DNA of 64,000 nucleotides from Marinobacter iranensis (GCF_029207565.1 NZ_JANCMW010000001.1:558001-622000), one strand, 5' to 3'. Counted from the stretch's first letter, positions 1-10,430 are shown. Notes: generated by a model not told the origin, from the sequence alone. Translations and numbers: made by a program.

Positions 1-1
1 C

Positions 2-382
2 AGTGCTCCGGATTGGCGGGACGGTATGTCGGCTTCGCTGAAAGCCGGCGTGGCCAGCCTTGGGGCGCATGCAAAGGGTGTCTTCATAATCCTTCTGGAC
101 CAGCCAATGATTAAGCAGGAGGCATTGGCGCAGTTGAGGGAAGCAGCCCAAAGCAATCCTTCACAACCCGTTGCCGCCGACATGAATGGAAAACCGGGCG
201 CGCCGGCCTACATTCCCCGGAGGCTCTGGCCCCAGGTCATGACACTGGAAGGTGACAGGGGGGCGGCGGCCATACTCGCAAGAAACAACGCGACCCGGAT
301 AGCGGTGGCTGGCGCCGGTTCCGATGTCGACACGCCCGGGGACTGGCGCCGCATTCGAAGCCAGTTAGCCGAACAGTCCTGA
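2..382 (+). CDS. MobA/MocA-like nucleotidyltransferase, C-terminal part
   Basis: This is the 3' part of a gene that begins before the window; the frame is open from base 2, so the ATG at 26 is probably internal. The visible part has features of the MobA-like NTP transferase fold: a [10 protein letters not shown] segment, a hydrophobic strand ending in LLDQPM (family form LGDQP), then a G-x-P-x-x-P stretch, a GDRGAAAIL segment and a closing DVDTPGDW motif. Members transfer a nucleotide to molybdopterin (MobA, MocA) or to related acceptors. The GDRGA and DTP-D elements fit the MocA/xanthine-dehydrogenase-accessory branch best, but the nucleotide-binding N-terminus is outside the window, so substrate cannot be decided. 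Its 3' end overlaps the convergent receiver-protein gene by 18 bases. Confidence 0.7.
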   Translation, partial: SAPDWRDGMSASLKAGVASLGAHAKGVFIILLDQPMIKQEALAQLREAAQSNPSQPVAADMNGKPGAPAYIPRRLWPQVMTLEGDRGAAAILARNNATRIAVAGAGSDVDTPGDWRRIRSQLAEQS

Positions 383-1462
383 TAACCAGGCAATACCCAC
401 GGCAAATATACCCAGGCTGGCCGCCAGGCCCATGGTGTAGATTCGCGAGGTGGCGGAACGCTGTTGGGCGACAAACAGGTCAATGGTGCGCTGGGCGATA
501 TCCTCGGCGGTTTCCCGGGAAATCTCATGGGCCTGTTGGATGGCTTCTGACTGCAGGGTCTGCCAGAACTCGGTATCGATAGTCTGCACACTGGTGATGT
601 GGTCCTTGAGCTCCGCCATGTGATCGCTGGTGAAGCCGTTGTTGCGGGACAGGTCCTTGCGCAGGTCGGCCAATTCACGGCCCAGGTTGAGGTTCACTTC
701 CGCTGCCACATCATCATGCAGGTTACGCGTGCGCTCTTCAATCATTTCAGTAACGGCGTTCAGGCGTTCCTCAACGGCCGCTTCCTGCTTTTTGCCAGAC
801 TCATCCAGCGCCCGCTTGAGGTGGTCAAACTGTTCGTCGAACAGCGAACTGAGCAACTCGTGCAGGCGGTTGTTGATGTGGGTTTTTACCGCTGATCGGG
901 CAATCTGTTCGATGAGGTCGCTGGTTAAAGGAACCACCTGGGGGCCGCCATTGTCGCTGGCTCGCGGTTCGCCGTCGGCCTTTGGCGACATTTCCAGGGA
1001 CGCATCAGCGGGAATGTCCAGGAGATCCTCGTCCGAGGCGTCTGCGGCAGCGTCCAGTTCAGGTGGCTCGGGCAGGTTGCCGTCGGTCACATCGCTGTCG
1101 AGCTGGTCAAGAACCAGGCTGAGGCCTTCCGTGTGCGGCGGCTTGGTCAGGATGTTGTAGACACCAAAGTTGCGGGCTTCCTCCATGAACGATGGCGACT
1201 TCTTGGACGTGCACATGATGATGGGAATGGCAGCGGTTTCGGGGTTGCCCTTGATGGCCTTGGTGGCCTCCACGCCGTTCATTCCGGGCATCAGGTGGTC
1301 CATGAAGATGACATCGGGGCGCTTGTTGGAGTTTAGAAAGTCCAGTGCCTCCTCCGCCGAGCCAGCCATGTTCACTTCCATGTCACGGCCTTCCAGCAGT
1401 TTGCTCAGGGCAAATCTGGCTACTTTCGAGTCGTCTACCAGGAGTGCATTCTTGATCACCAT
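365..1462 (-). CDS. Receiver-domain protein with coiled coil and C-terminal membrane anchor
   Basis: Residues 1-120 form a CheY-like receiver domain: acidic pair at D10/D11, phospho-acceptor D55 in the [10 protein letters not shown] loop, and the conserved lysine in ILTKPP near residue 109. An acidic low-complexity linker follows (about 125-175), then a long helical, probably coiled-coil region rich in Glu, Arg and Leu (about 180-330). One predicted transmembrane segment (about 343-362) ends in [10 protein letters not shown]. There is no recognisable output domain (no helix-turn-helix, GGDEF, HD or kinase). This suggests a phosphorylation-controlled scaffold or protein-interaction module held at the inner membrane, which is inference. 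Neighbours give no cognate kinase. The receiver assignment is secure; the role is unknown. Confidence 0.85.
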   Translation of the reverse strand: MVIKNALLVDDSKVARFALSKLLEGRDMEVNMAGSAEEALDFLNSNKRPDVIFMDHLMPGMNGVEATKAIKGNPETAAIPIIMCTSKKSPSFMEEARNFGVYNILTKPPHTEGLSLVLDQLDSDVTDGNLPEPPELDAAADASDEDLLDIPADASLEMSPKADGEPRASDNGGPQVVPLTSDLIEQIARSAVKTHINNRLHELLSSLFDEQFDHLKRALDESGKKQEAAVEERLNAVTEMIEERTRNLHDDVAAEVNLNLGRELADLRKDLSRNNGFTSDHMAELKDHITSVQTIDTEFWQTLQSEAIQQAHEISRETAEDIAQRTIDLFVAQQRSATSRIYTMGLAASLGIFAVGIAWLSGLFG

Positions 1463-1510
1463 GTCACAACCTCAACCTTACAGCATGTGGGTTCATTATC
1501 GGGCTGTCAC

Positions 1511-2782
1511 TTACCAGCCTTCCAGTGTCGGGCACTGGGTTGCCCGGTAACTCTTTTCCCGATAACAAACACCGGGTTCCTTGGTCCGGGCGGTGAATAC
1601 CTCCCCGGTCGCCGTTGTCAGGCGTACCTGTCCGTAGGGTTCGCCATAACGGAAGGTTGCCTCGATCGAACTGCCATTGGGGTTCAGCAGCAGCCCCTTG
1701 CCGTGGAACGAACCTTCAATATACTGGCCTTCGTACTTTTTGCCATCGGCAAAGACTTCCTTGCCTTCACCGTGGAACTCGCCATTGGAGAATTCGCCCT
1801 CGTAATGGCGTCCGTCCGGATAGGTGAGGGTGCCTTCGCCATGGAACTCGTTGTCGCGGAAGCTGCCTACATAAAGCATGCCATCCGATGTGGTCAGTGA
1901 CCCATGTCCGTTGAGCTGGCCTTCGGACCATTGCCCCGTAAGGATGTCTCCGTTGGCCAGGGTCAATGTGCCCTGGCCGTCAAACTGGTCATCGCGGAAC
2001 TGGCCGGTGTAGCGGGTGTCGTCCGCGTCCCGCCAGGCTCCCTCGCCATGTCGGCGGCCTTTGCTCCAGTCGCCCTCATAGCGGCTGCCGTCGGGGTACC
2101 AGGCTGTGCCCGTACCATCGAATTTGCCATCAACAAAATGCCCCTCGTAACGAAGACCTTCGGCGTCTTCGTATGTGCCGTCGCCGGTTTTAACGCCACC
2201 GATCCAGGTCCCGTTCCGGTAATCAACACGTGTATAGGCTTCCAGCTTGCCAACCAGGGTCTTCTCATTGCCGGCGGCCAGGGCTACCGTCTGGCTCCAG
2301 GGCTTGTAGCCGTCCTTGCTGATCGTAACCTCATACCTACCCGGTTCCAGTTCCAGGTCCAGCCGGGTGGCGCCGTAGTCCTCCCCATTGATCGTGACTT
2401 CGTCGCCCACTACGTTTGAGCGCAGTACCAGCGTGCCGGTAGTGGGAGTGGGGCGGGGCTGTTCCACGACATCGCTACGGATTGCGGGCATTGCCAAAGC
2501 CGGTTCGGCCATGGCCAGCATTTCGGGGTCTTCCGGAATGTCGGGAATGGAGAAAGGTTCGGCGGTAACACGCGGTTCACTGGCTGGCTCTTCGGTATGT
2601 TTTTCTTCCGTTGGTGTGACGTCGGAAACCGCGGCAATGGAATCTTCCACTGCTGGCTCGCTGGGTATCGGGTCCATGCCCATGGACAGTTCGTCGCGGA
2701 CAGACGCAAAGCCTGCCGTCACCAGAAGCATCAGGGCCAGTGCGTTGACAAACAGGAGGGGTCTGAAATCGACCATGGGCAA
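1511..2782 (-). CDS. PEGA and MORN-repeat protein, membrane-anchored or secreted
   Basis: The N-terminus has a hydrophobic segment (about residues 8-27) that could be an uncleaved anchor or a signal peptide. A Pro/Glu-rich linker follows, then a PEGA domain (about 115-182; beta-rich, with GYKPWSQTV near its end). The rest is about eight MORN repeats of 23 residues with the Y-x-G-x-(F/W) ... G-x-G pattern, from about 190 to 395. The tail carries two cysteines. MORN arrays form extended beta structures used for lipid or protein contacts, and PEGA domains are common in bacterial surface proteins. A periplasmic or envelope scaffold is likely by inference; no enzymatic motif is visible. It is transcribed in the same direction as the receiver-domain gene, 48 bases upstream of it, so the two may be co-transcribed. 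Confidence 0.85.
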   Translation of the reverse strand: MPMVDFRPLLFVNALALMLLVTAGFASVRDELSMGMDPIPSEPAVEDSIAAVSDVTPTEEKHTEEPASEPRVTAEPFSIPDIPEDPEMLAMAEPALAMPAIRSDVVEQPRPTPTTGTLVLRSNVVGDEVTINGEDYGATRLDLELEPGRYEVTISKDGYKPWSQTVALAAGNEKTLVGKLEAYTRVDYRNGTWIGGVKTGDGTYEDAEGLRYEGHFVDGKFDGTGTAWYPDGSRYEGDWSKGRRHGEGAWRDADDTRYTGQFRDDQFDGQGTLTLANGDILTGQWSEGQLNGHGSLTTSDGMLYVGSFRDNEFHGEGTLTYPDGRHYEGEFSNGEFHGEGKEVFADGKKYEGQYIEGSFHGKGLLLNPNGSSIEATFRYGEPYGQVRLTTATGEVFTARTKEPGVCYREKSYRATQCPTLEGW

Positions 2783-2935
2783 CCTCTCAATTCTGCATTC
2801 GTGTTACTGCCTATGTCCCGCCCGCCTTGTTGTCATTGTTCAACGGGGTTCCGGGATTACACCGCTTCATCTTACCCAGTCGGAGCAATCTTATGTAACA
2901 CAAAGTCACTGAAGTTAACGAGAATGCAGGACAAA

Positions 2936-3457
2936 TCACACTTTGTCCGGAAGCTGATCATGGTTGAGCTGCTCCCAGGAGCGCATGTAGACATCCGCTT
3001 CGTATTCATAGGGTGACTTGAAGGGCGTCAGTACAAAATCAAACACCAGAAAGAAGAAACCGACAGATCCCCAGGCGATCACCAGCGTACTCAAGGTGTT
3101 GGCCTGAACTTCGGGGTTGGCGTTGACGAAACCCTCGAGCAACGGGATCAGGTCGGACGCCAGGACCACGGGGTTGAAGCTGGACAGCACGAAGGGCACC
3201 CAGAAGGCGATGAAAACCGGGAAAAAACCGAAGGACCACAGCACCCGGCGGAGCATGTAAATGCCGATGGCTCGCCAGTAACGTTGGCGGATTTCCGGAA
3301 CCCGGCGTATGCGTTCCAGGTAGCGGCGACGCTCCGCCCAGTAAGCAGCCACTTCCGGGGCGTTGATGTTCCGGCGTTTGCCGGCGGGCCTGTGGGCCGT
3401 GTCGGTCGCTTTCTGCGGGGTGTCCGGCGTCTGGTCACCATGGGTTTCAATGGTCAT
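2936..3457 (-). CDS. Small two-helix membrane protein of unknown function
   Basis: I do not recognise a named family. The first 40 residues are hydrophilic, followed by a strongly basic, Arg/Tyr-rich helix (EVAAYWAERRRYLERIRRVP). Two hydrophobic stretches follow: about 75-95 (FFPVFIAFWVPFVLSS) and about 120-145 (VIAWGSVGFFFLVFDFVL). The C-terminus is short and charged. This suggests a two-pass inner-membrane protein with a cytoplasmic basic N-terminus. It stands alone between the MORN-repeat gene and the divergent protease gene at 3556. Coding status is supported by length, gamma-like codon use and the clean membrane pattern. Confidence 0.6.
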   Translation of the reverse strand: MTIETHGDQTPDTPQKATDTAHRPAGKRRNINAPEVAAYWAERRRYLERIRRVPEIRQRYWRAIGIYMLRRVLWSFGFFPVFIAFWVPFVLSSFNPVVLASDLIPLLEGFVNANPEVQANTLSTLVIAWGSVGFFFLVFDFVLTPFKSPYEYEADVYMRSWEQLNHDQLPDKV

Positions 3458-3555
3458 GGAGTCGGGTACTGCCTTGTGGCTACGGGTTAGTGCATGATAA
3501 TAGAAAGTACGTGTTACCCTACAATCCTCATTTAGTTAAAGACAGGATAGTTTGA

Positions 3556-6480
3556 ATGGCTGCAGTGATTGAAAACACCGTCCATCCGGCCTTTGAAAAG
3601 CTTCGCAGTCACCGGATCAGCACGCTGAACGTAACGGTGGAGGAGTACTGTCACCGCAAGACTGGCGCTCGCCATCTCCACCTGGCGGCGGACAATGACG
3701 AGAACGTGTTTTTTGTGGCCCTGCGGACCTTCCCCATGGATTCCTCGGGTGTTGCCCACATCCTGGAGCATACAGCACTTTGCGGCAGCGAGCGTTTCCC
3801 GGTGCGCGACCCGTTTTTCATGATGATTCGCCGGTCCCTGAACACCTTCATGAACGCCTTTACCAGCAGCGACTGGACCGCGTATCCCTTTGCCAGCATG
3901 AACCGCAAGGATTTCGACAACCTGTTGACGGTCTATCTGGATTCGGTGTTCTTTTCCTCTCTGGATCCGCTGGATTTCGCCCAGGAAGGCCATCGCCTGG
4001 AATTCGACAAGCCGGATGACCCCACCACCGACCTGGTCTATCGCGGTGTTGTCTACAACGAAATGAAAGGCGCCATGAGCGCGCCCACGTCGCAGCTTTG
4101 GCAGAACCTGTCCAGCCACCTGTTTCCGACCACCACCTATCACTACAACAGTGGGGGAGAGCCGGACCATATTGTGGATCTGAGTTACGACGACCTGCTG
4201 CGGTTCTATCGCCACCACTATCACCCCAGCAACGCGATCTTTGCGACCTATGGCGATATTCCGGCCCACGAACACCACGAGCGCTTCGAGGAACTGGCCC
4301 TGAAACGGTTTGACCGCCTGGATGTGGAATTGCCGGTGCGGGACGAAAAGCGGATGTTTTCGCCGGTACGTGTCGACCAGAGCTACGCTGTCAGTGAAGG
4401 CGAGGAAACCGGCCACAAGACCCACATTGTGATGGGCTGGTTGCTGGGCCACAGCTTTGATTTGCAGGAAAACCTGGAAGGGCAACTGCTGGCCAGTGTA
4501 TTGCTGGAGAACAGCGCATCGCCTTTGATGCGGGCGCTGGAAACCACGGACATCGGGCACTCGCCATCCCCCATGTGCGGCCTTGAGGATTCCAACCGCG
4601 AGATGACCTTCGTGTGCGGCATTGAGGGCAGTGACCCGGACAAACAGGGCGACCTTGAGGCGCTGATTGAAGAAACGCTGGCAAAGGTGGTCGAAGAAGG
4701 GGTCAGTCAGGATCGCCTGGAGGCCATCCTGCACCAGTTGGAACTGCATCAGCGTGAAATTGCCGGCGACAGCTTCCCGTACGGCCTGCAACTGATCATG
4801 ACGGCGATTTCGCCGATGGTTCACGGTGGCGACCCGGTGGAGCTTCTGGACCTGGAGCCGGTGCTGGCGGACATGCGCGAGAAGATCCGCGATCCGCAGT
4901 ACGTGCCGGGCCTGATTCGCCGCAAGCTGCTGGAAAATCCGCACCGGGTTACTCTGACGCTGCGTCCCGACGACAAGCTGGAGAGCCGTCGCCAGAGTGC
5001 CATCCGCGAGGCGCTGGCCCGCCGCAAGGCATCGCTGACCGATGAGGAGGTGCGTCAGATTATCGAGCGCGCCCAGGCCCTGGAAGAGCGCCAGACCCGC
5101 AAGGATGACGACTCCATCCTGCCCAAGGTGGACTTGTCGGATGTTCCCCTGCAATTGCCGGAACCGGAAGCCCGGTTTGCCGGTGATATGCCGGCGACGA
5201 TTTATGCCCGCGGCACCAATGGCCTGGTGTATGAACAGGTGGTCCTGCCGGTACCGAACCTGTCGGAAGACGAACTGCTGTTATTGCCGTATTACACCAC
5301 CCTGATTCCGGAAGTGGGTTGCGGCAACCTGGATTACCTGCAGATGCAGGATCGTATTTCAGCGGAATCCGGTGGTGTCAGCGCCTCCTTCTCTGCCAAG
5401 GGGCGGATTGACGATGTCCAGGACCTGGCGGGTTACATTGTTTTCAATGGCAAGGCCCTGGCCCGGAACCGTGAAGCCCTGACTCGTCTGCTGAACGACG
5501 TCTTCAACGGCGCCCGGTTTGATGAGAAGGAGCGGGTTCGCGAACTGATTGCCCAGATTCGTTCCCGCAGGGAGCAGGGCGTCACCGGTAGCGGCCACGC
5601 ACTGGCCATGGGTGCGGCCTCCCAGGGCATCAGCCCCGGGGCGTGGTTGTCGTTCAGGCTCGGTGGCCTGGAGGCGATTCGTGGGGTCAAGGCTCTGGAC
5701 AAGTCCCTTGATGATCCCGCTGAACTCGACAGGCTCTGTGAGCGATTGGCTGCATTGCACGAGCGCATCCGGCAGCAGTCCCGTCAATTTCTGCTGATTG
5801 GAGAGGAAGAGCAACTGGACCCCATGCTGACGGAATTGAAGTCCGTTTGGGGGAGCCCCAGCGCTGGCGAAAAGGATGCCTGGAGGCTTGAACCGGTCAG
5901 CTACCAGACTCGCCAGGCATGGCTGACCTCAACCCAGGTGAATTTCTGCGCCAAGGCCTACAGTACGGTTGCGATTGATCATCCCGATGCGGCTGCGCTG
6001 ACGGTGCTGGGTGGATTCCTGCGTAATGGCTACCTGCACAGGGCAATCCGCGAAAAGGGTGGTGCCTATGGTGGCGGTGCTGGCCAGGACAGTGTGAACG
6101 GTACGTTCCGCTTCTTTTCCTATCGTGATCCCCGGTTGGGTGACACCCTTGAGGATTTCGACAGGGCTCTGGACTGGCTGCAGGAAGAACAGCACGACCC
6201 CCAGGACCTGGAGGAGTCCATCCTTGGTGTGATTGGCCAGTTGGACCGCCCGCGTTCGCCCGCCGGTGCGGCACGCCATGCTTTCCATAACCGTCTGTTC
6301 GGCCGCACGCCCGAGCAACGCGCCCGGTTCCGGGAGCGGGTTCTGGCCGTGACCCTGGACGACATGACACGGGTGGCCCGTGAATGGCTGAAGCCGGAAA
6401 ACGCCAGTGTGGCGGTTGTTACCAGCTTCGAGAACCGCAGTGCCGCGGAGAAACTGGGGCTGGAAATCCAGGAGCTTTAA
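3556..6480 (+). CDS. PreP-type M16C zinc metalloprotease
   Basis: This 974-residue protein is a full-length M16C peptidase. The inverted zinc motif HILEH is at residues 68-72, and the distal glutamate lies in YNEMKGAMS. The family is a clam-shaped pair of homologous halves that degrades unfolded peptides. The second half carries the REKGGAYGGGAG segment typical of the M16 C-terminal domain. Mitochondrial and plastid PreP degrade targeting peptides. Bacterial members are presumed peptide scavengers, and the absence of a signal peptide suggests a cytosolic location. The ATG follows a GACAGGA ribosome site. A strong hairpin terminator lies just after the stop. Complete, with no missing catalytic residue. 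Confidence 0.9.
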   Translation: MAAVIENTVHPAFEKLRSHRISTLNVTVEEYCHRKTGARHLHLAADNDENVFFVALRTFPMDSSGVAHILEHTALCGSERFPVRDPFFMMIRRSLNTFMNAFTSSDWTAYPFASMNRKDFDNLLTVYLDSVFFSSLDPLDFAQEGHRLEFDKPDDPTTDLVYRGVVYNEMKGAMSAPTSQLWQNLSSHLFPTTTYHYNSGGEPDHIVDLSYDDLLRFYRHHYHPSNAIFATYGDIPAHEHHERFEELALKRFDRLDVELPVRDEKRMFSPVRVDQSYAVSEGEETGHKTHIVMGWLLGHSFDLQENLEGQLLASVLLENSASPLMRALETTDIGHSPSPMCGLEDSNREMTFVCGIEGSDPDKQGDLEALIEETLAKVVEEGVSQDRLEAILHQLELHQREIAGDSFPYGLQLIMTAISPMVHGGDPVELLDLEPVLADMREKIRDPQYVPGLIRRKLLENPHRVTLTLRPDDKLESRRQSAIREALARRKASLTDEEVRQIIERAQALEERQTRKDDDSILPKVDLSDVPLQLPEPEARFAGDMPATIYARGTNGLVYEQVVLPVPNLSEDELLLLPYYTTLIPEVGCGNLDYLQMQDRISAESGGVSASFSAKGRIDDVQDLAGYIVFNGKALARNREALTRLLNDVFNGARFDEKERVRELIAQIRSRREQGVTGSGHALAMGAASQGISPGAWLSFRLGGLEAIRGVKALDKSLDDPAELDRLCERLAALHERIRQQSRQFLLIGEEEQLDPMLTELKSVWGSPSAGEKDAWRLEPVSYQTRQAWLTSTQVNFCAKAYSTVAIDHPDAAALTVLGGFLRNGYLHRAIREKGGAYGGGAGQDSVNGTFRFFSYRDPRLGDTLEDFDRALDWLQEEQHDPQDLEESILGVIGQLDRPRSPAGAARHAFHNRLFGRTPEQRARFRERVLAVTLDDMTRVAREWLKPENASVAVVTSFENRSAAEKLGLEIQEL

Positions 6481-6498
6481 GCCACCCGGAGGAAGATC

Positions 6499-6537
6499 AG
6501 GCCGGTGCTCTCTTGAAGTGAGAGTCCCGGCCTTTTT
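6499..6537. terminator. Rho-independent terminator between the protease gene and ppsR
   Basis: The hairpin pairs AGGCCGG with CCGGCCT, with an inner CTCTC/GAGAG stem around a short loop, and TTTTT follows on the plus strand. It serves the protease gene. It sits between two convergent genes, so it may also stop ppsR read-through. Confidence 0.8.
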
Positions 6538-6547
6538 GTTGTCTGGA

Positions 6548-7363
6548 CTACCGGTTTCGCTTGAGCCCGGTGCTTACCATAATGCGCGTGGAGATTTCCT
6601 CCACGGAATAAGCGGTGGTATTGAGGTAAGGGATGCGCTCCCTACGGTACATCAGCTCAATTTCCTCGATCTCGTGCATGCACTGCTTGAGGGAGGAGTA
6701 GCGGGAGTTTGGCCGGCGCTCGTTGCGGATGGTGGCCAGGCGCTCGGGCTCAATGGTAAGCCCGAAGATCTTTTCCTTGTGGGCGCGCAGCGCCGCAGGC
6801 ATCTGCTGATCTTCCAGGTCTTCCTCGGTGATCGGATAGTTGGCGGCCTTTACGCCATATTGCAGGGCCAGGTAAAGGCACGTGGGGGTTTTGCCGCTGC
6901 GGGACGCGCCCACCAGAATCAGATCTGCCTCATCGTAATGACGGGTGCGGGCGCCGTCGTCATTGTCCAACGCGAAATTGACGGCATGGATTCGCCGTTC
7001 ATAACTGCCTTCGTTGTTGATGGCGTGAGACTTGCCAACGGTATAGGACGACGAAGATTGCAGTTCCTGCTCCAGCGGGTTCAGGAAGGTACCGAAGATA
7101 TCCACCATAAAGCCGTTGGCGCCCGCAATGACTTCGCGGATATCGCTATTAACAATGGTGTCGAAAACCAGCGGCCGTGTGCCATCGATTTCCTCCGCTT
7201 TGTTTATGCGCTTAACCATCTCCCGGGCTTTGTCTGCGTCATCAATATATGGCACCGTAATGCGCTCGAAATCGATTTTTTCGAATTGCGCGAGAAGGCT
7301 GTGCCCCAGGGCCTCGGCGGTCAGGCCGGTGCCATCGGATATAAAGAAAGCGGTTCGTTTCAT
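6548..7363 (-). CDS. ppsR: PEP synthase regulatory kinase/pyrophosphorylase
   Basis: A 271-residue DUF299 (PSRP) protein. The family inactivates phosphoenolpyruvate synthase by ADP-dependent phosphorylation of an active-site threonine and reactivates it by phosphate-dependent dephosphorylation. Visible signatures are the N-terminal [15 protein letters not shown] stretch and the P-loop-like [10 protein letters not shown] near residue 155. It is divergent from ppsA (start 7538), its expected target, which is the arrangement common in Gammaproteobacteria. Length matches the family. Confidence 0.95.
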   Translation of the reverse strand: MKRTAFFISDGTGLTAEALGHSLLAQFEKIDFERITVPYIDDADKAREMVKRINKAEEIDGTRPLVFDTIVNSDIREVIAGANGFMVDIFGTFLNPLEQELQSSSSYTVGKSHAINNEGSYERRIHAVNFALDNDDGARTRHYDEADLILVGASRSGKTPTCLYLALQYGVKAANYPITEEDLEDQQMPAALRAHKEKIFGLTIEPERLATIRNERRPNSRYSSLKQCMHEIEEIELMYRRERIPYLNTTAYSVEEISTRIMVSTGLKRNR

Positions 7364-7537
7364 GGTGTGCGGTCCGGCTCCGTATTTGGCGGGTTCCCTA
7401 GGTAATTCCCACAGGTTACAGTATCATACACGCCAAGTTCGAGAGCCCGCAGTGGAGAATGCAGGAATTGCAGGGGTAAGGTCTGCTCCACCAGTACGGT
7501 TTCGCTCTTTGCTACAACGAATCAAGGGAGACACGCT

Positions 7538-9910
7538 TTGGAAGATTACATTATCTGGTTTGATCACCTGGGAATGTCAGACGTTGACCGGGTCGGGGGA
7601 AAGAACGCCTCCCTCGGTGAAATGATCAGTAATCTTGCCAATGCAGGTGTTACCGTCCCGGGCGGCTTTGCCACGACGGCCCATGCCTATCGCGAATTCC
7701 TCGCCAAAGACGGCCTTCGGGAGAAAATCGACAACGCCCTGGACGCCCTGGATATCAATGATGTGAATGAACTGGCACGGGTTGGCTCGGAGATTCGTCA
7801 GTGGATTCTCGATACGCCGTTTCCGGAGGCACTGGAAAAACCGCTCGCGGACGCCTACGCAAAACTGCGCGGCGGTAACGACAACCTGGCGGTGGCGGTG
7901 CGTTCATCGGCAACGGCGGAAGACCTGCCGGATGCCTCTTTTGCTGGTCAGCAGGAAACCTTCCTCAACGTGGTGGGCCTGGAGCAGGTTCGCACGTCGG
8001 TGAAGGAAGTCTTCGCTTCGCTGTTTAATGATCGTGCCATTTCCTATCGCGTTCACCATGGCTTTGATCACAAGCAGGTGGCTCTCTCGGCCGGCATCCA
8101 GAAGATGGTCCGTAGTGAAACCGCGGCCAGTGGCGTTATGTTTACCCTGGATACCGAATCCGGGTTCCGGGAAGTGGTGTTTATCACCGGCTCCTACGGT
8201 CTGGGCGAAACGGTGGTGCAGGGGGCCGTCAACCCGGATGAGTTTTACGTTCATAAGCCTACCCTGACTGCGGGCCGGCCTGCGGTACTGCGCCGTAACC
8301 TGGGCAGCAAGGCTATCAAGATGGTTTACCACACCGATCCTTCTGCCGGGCAGTTTGTGGAAACGGTCAAGGTGGACCAGGATGATCGTAACCGCTTCTG
8401 CATTACCGATGCGGAAGTGGAAGAACTGGCCAGGCAGGCCATGATCATCGAAAAACATTACCAGCGCCCCATGGACATCGAATGGGCGAAGGACGGGGAC
8501 GATGGCCGTATCTACATCGTCCAGGCCCGCCCGGAAACCGTCAAGAGCCGCTCCTCCGCCAATGTGATGGAGCGCTATCTGCTGAACGAAACCGGTACTG
8601 TCCTGGTGGAAGGCCGCAGTATCGGTCACAAGATCGGCAGCGGCCCGGTCAAGATTATCACCAGCATCAAGGAAATGGATCGCGTACAGGCCGGTGACGT
8701 GCTGGTCACGGACATGACCGATCCGGACTGGGAGCCAGTGATGAAACGGGCGTCCGCCATTGTCACCGACCGTGGCGGGCGTACCTGCCACGCGGCGATT
8801 ATCGCGCGGGAGCTGGGCATACCGGCGGTGGTTGGCTGTGGCGATGCCACGGAAGTGTTGAAAGACGGCCAGGAAGTAACGGTTTCCTGTGCCGAAGGCG
8901 ACACCGGGATGATCTACGAGGGCAGCCTGGATTTCGAGCTGAAAGAGAACACGGTCGACTCCATGCCGGCTATCCCCTTCAAGATCATGATGAACGTGGG
9001 CAACCCCGACCGGGCCTTCGATTTCCAGGCACTGCCCAACGAAGGTGTGGGGCTGGCGCGTCTGGAGTTCATTATCAACCGCATGATTGGTGTGCATCCC
9101 AAGGCACTGCTGAACTTTGACGGCCTGCCGCGTGATATTCGCCAGACCGTTGAAAAGCGGATTTCCGGATACAGTTCGCCGGTGGACTTCTACGTCGACA
9201 AACTGGTTGAGGGCATTTCCACCCTGGCGGCAGCCTTTGCGCCCAAGAAAGTGATTGTCCGCCTGTCGGACTTCAAGTCCAACGAATACGCCAACCTTAT
9301 CGGCGGTACCCTGTACGAGCCCGATGAGGAAAACCCCATGCTGGGCTTCCGCGGCGCTTCCCGCTATATCTCCGAAACCTTCCGTGACTGTTTCGAGCTT
9401 GAATGCCGGGCCCTGAAAAAAGTCCGTAATGAAATGGGGCTGACCAACGTGGAGATCATGGTGCCGTTTGTGCGTACCGTGGGCGAAGCGGAACAGGTGG
9501 TGAGCCTGTTGGCGGAAAATGGTCTCAAGCGTGGCGAGAACGGCCTGCGTGTGATCATGATGTGCGAGCTGCCCGCCAATGCCCTGCTGGCGGAGCAATT
9601 CCTCGAGCACTTCGACGGCTTTTCAATCGGTTCCAACGACCTGACCCAACTTACCCTTGGCCTGGACAGGGACTCCGGCATCATCGCCCACCTGTTTGAT
9701 GAGCGGAACGACGCCGTCAAGGCGCTGCTGGCCAGTGCCATTCGGGCCTGCAAGAAGGCCAACAAGTACATCGGCATCTGCGGGCAGGGGCCGTCAGACC
9801 ATCCGGACCTGGCCAAATGGCTGATGGATCAGGGGATCGACTCGGTGTCACTGAACCCGGACTCGGTACTGGACACCTGGTTCTTCCTTGCCGACGAGAA
9901 AATCGACTGA
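7538..9910 (+). CDS. ppsA: Phosphoenolpyruvate synthase
   Basis: Converts pyruvate, ATP and water to PEP, AMP and phosphate, the entry to gluconeogenesis from C3 compounds. The 790-residue protein has all three parts: an N-terminal ATP-grasp domain, the swivelling phosphohistidine domain with catalytic His418 in [14 protein letters not shown], and the C-terminal PEP/pyruvate barrel with [17 protein letters not shown] and a cysteine in [12 protein letters not shown]. The threonine two residues before His418 is the family's target of PpsR. The start is TTG, chosen because an AAGGGAG ribosome site lies 7-8 bases upstream and the N-terminus aligns with the family. rraA follows after 27 bases. Confidence 0.97.
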   Translation: MEDYIIWFDHLGMSDVDRVGGKNASLGEMISNLANAGVTVPGGFATTAHAYREFLAKDGLREKIDNALDALDINDVNELARVGSEIRQWILDTPFPEALEKPLADAYAKLRGGNDNLAVAVRSSATAEDLPDASFAGQQETFLNVVGLEQVRTSVKEVFASLFNDRAISYRVHHGFDHKQVALSAGIQKMVRSETAASGVMFTLDTESGFREVVFITGSYGLGETVVQGAVNPDEFYVHKPTLTAGRPAVLRRNLGSKAIKMVYHTDPSAGQFVETVKVDQDDRNRFCITDAEVEELARQAMIIEKHYQRPMDIEWAKDGDDGRIYIVQARPETVKSRSSANVMERYLLNETGTVLVEGRSIGHKIGSGPVKIITSIKEMDRVQAGDVLVTDMTDPDWEPVMKRASAIVTDRGGRTCHAAIIARELGIPAVVGCGDATEVLKDGQEVTVSCAEGDTGMIYEGSLDFELKENTVDSMPAIPFKIMMNVGNPDRAFDFQALPNEGVGLARLEFIINRMIGVHPKALLNFDGLPRDIRQTVEKRISGYSSPVDFYVDKLVEGISTLAAAFAPKKVIVRLSDFKSNEYANLIGGTLYEPDEENPMLGFRGASRYISETFRDCFELECRALKKVRNEMGLTNVEIMVPFVRTVGEAEQVVSLLAENGLKRGENGLRVIMMCELPANALLAEQFLEHFDGFSIGSNDLTQLTLGLDRDSGIIAHLFDERNDAVKALLASAIRACKKANKYIGICGQGPSDHPDLAKWLMDQGIDSVSLNPDSVLDTWFFLADEKID

Positions 9911-9937
9911 CCATTTCGAGAAAAGGAGGGCGCAAGC

Positions 9938-10420
9938 GTGCCTATCGTAACCCCTGATCTGTGTGATGATTATCCGGAAGTCCTTGTTGTGGAACCGGGT
10001 TTTCGCAACTTTGGTGGCGTGGATGCCTTCGGCGGCGAGATTGTCACGGTAAAGTGCTTTGAAGACAATTCGATCGTGAAGGAGCAGGTTGCCCTGCCGG
10101 GTAATGGCCGCGTAATGGTGGTTGATGGCGGTGGCTCAAAACGCGCTGCACTGCTGGGCGATATGCTGGCAGAAATGGCCGCGGACAATGGCTGGGCCGG
10201 TCTGGTTATCTATGGCTGCATTCGCGATGTGGACGTGATTGGCAAGACGGCCCTGGGGGTTCAGGCGTTGGGTACACACCCTCGTAAAACCGAGAAGCGT
10301 GGCGTCGGCGACCTGAACGTGCCTGTGGCGTTTGGTGGCGTGACCTTTCACCCGGGCCACTACGTTTATGCAGACAACAACGGCATTGTTGTCTCTGACA
10401 AACCGCTTAAGACCGCCTGA
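9938..10420 (+). CDS. rraA: Regulator of RNase E activity A
   Basis: A 160-residue RraA protein. In E. coli it binds the C-terminal half of RNase E and inhibits it, changing the stability of many mRNAs. The family fold is a ring-shaped trimer. Family segments seen are DLCDDYP at the start, [25 protein letters not shown] and [10 protein letters not shown]. The GTG start is supported by an AAGGAGG ribosome site 8 bases upstream. The gene is 27 bases after ppsA and probably co-transcribed. Its target, RNase E, is also in this window (13580-16663). A related aldolase activity exists in some RraA-like proteins, but this sequence resembles the short gamma RraA. Confidence 0.93.
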   Translation: MPIVTPDLCDDYPEVLVVEPGFRNFGGVDAFGGEIVTVKCFEDNSIVKEQVALPGNGRVMVVDGGGSKRAALLGDMLAEMAADNGWAGLVIYGCIRDVDVIGKTALGVQALGTHPRKTEKRGVGDLNVPVAFGGVTFHPGHYVYADNNGIVVSDKPLKTA

Positions 10421-10430
10421 TACGACTTTC

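Noticed and set aside
3532..5154. A 540-codon open frame antisense to the M16 protease
   Set aside because: No family features, and the sense strand encodes a full, motif-complete protease.
7904..9610. A 568-codon open frame antisense to ppsA
   Set aside because: Same cause: a codon-bias shadow of PpsA with no recognisable domain.
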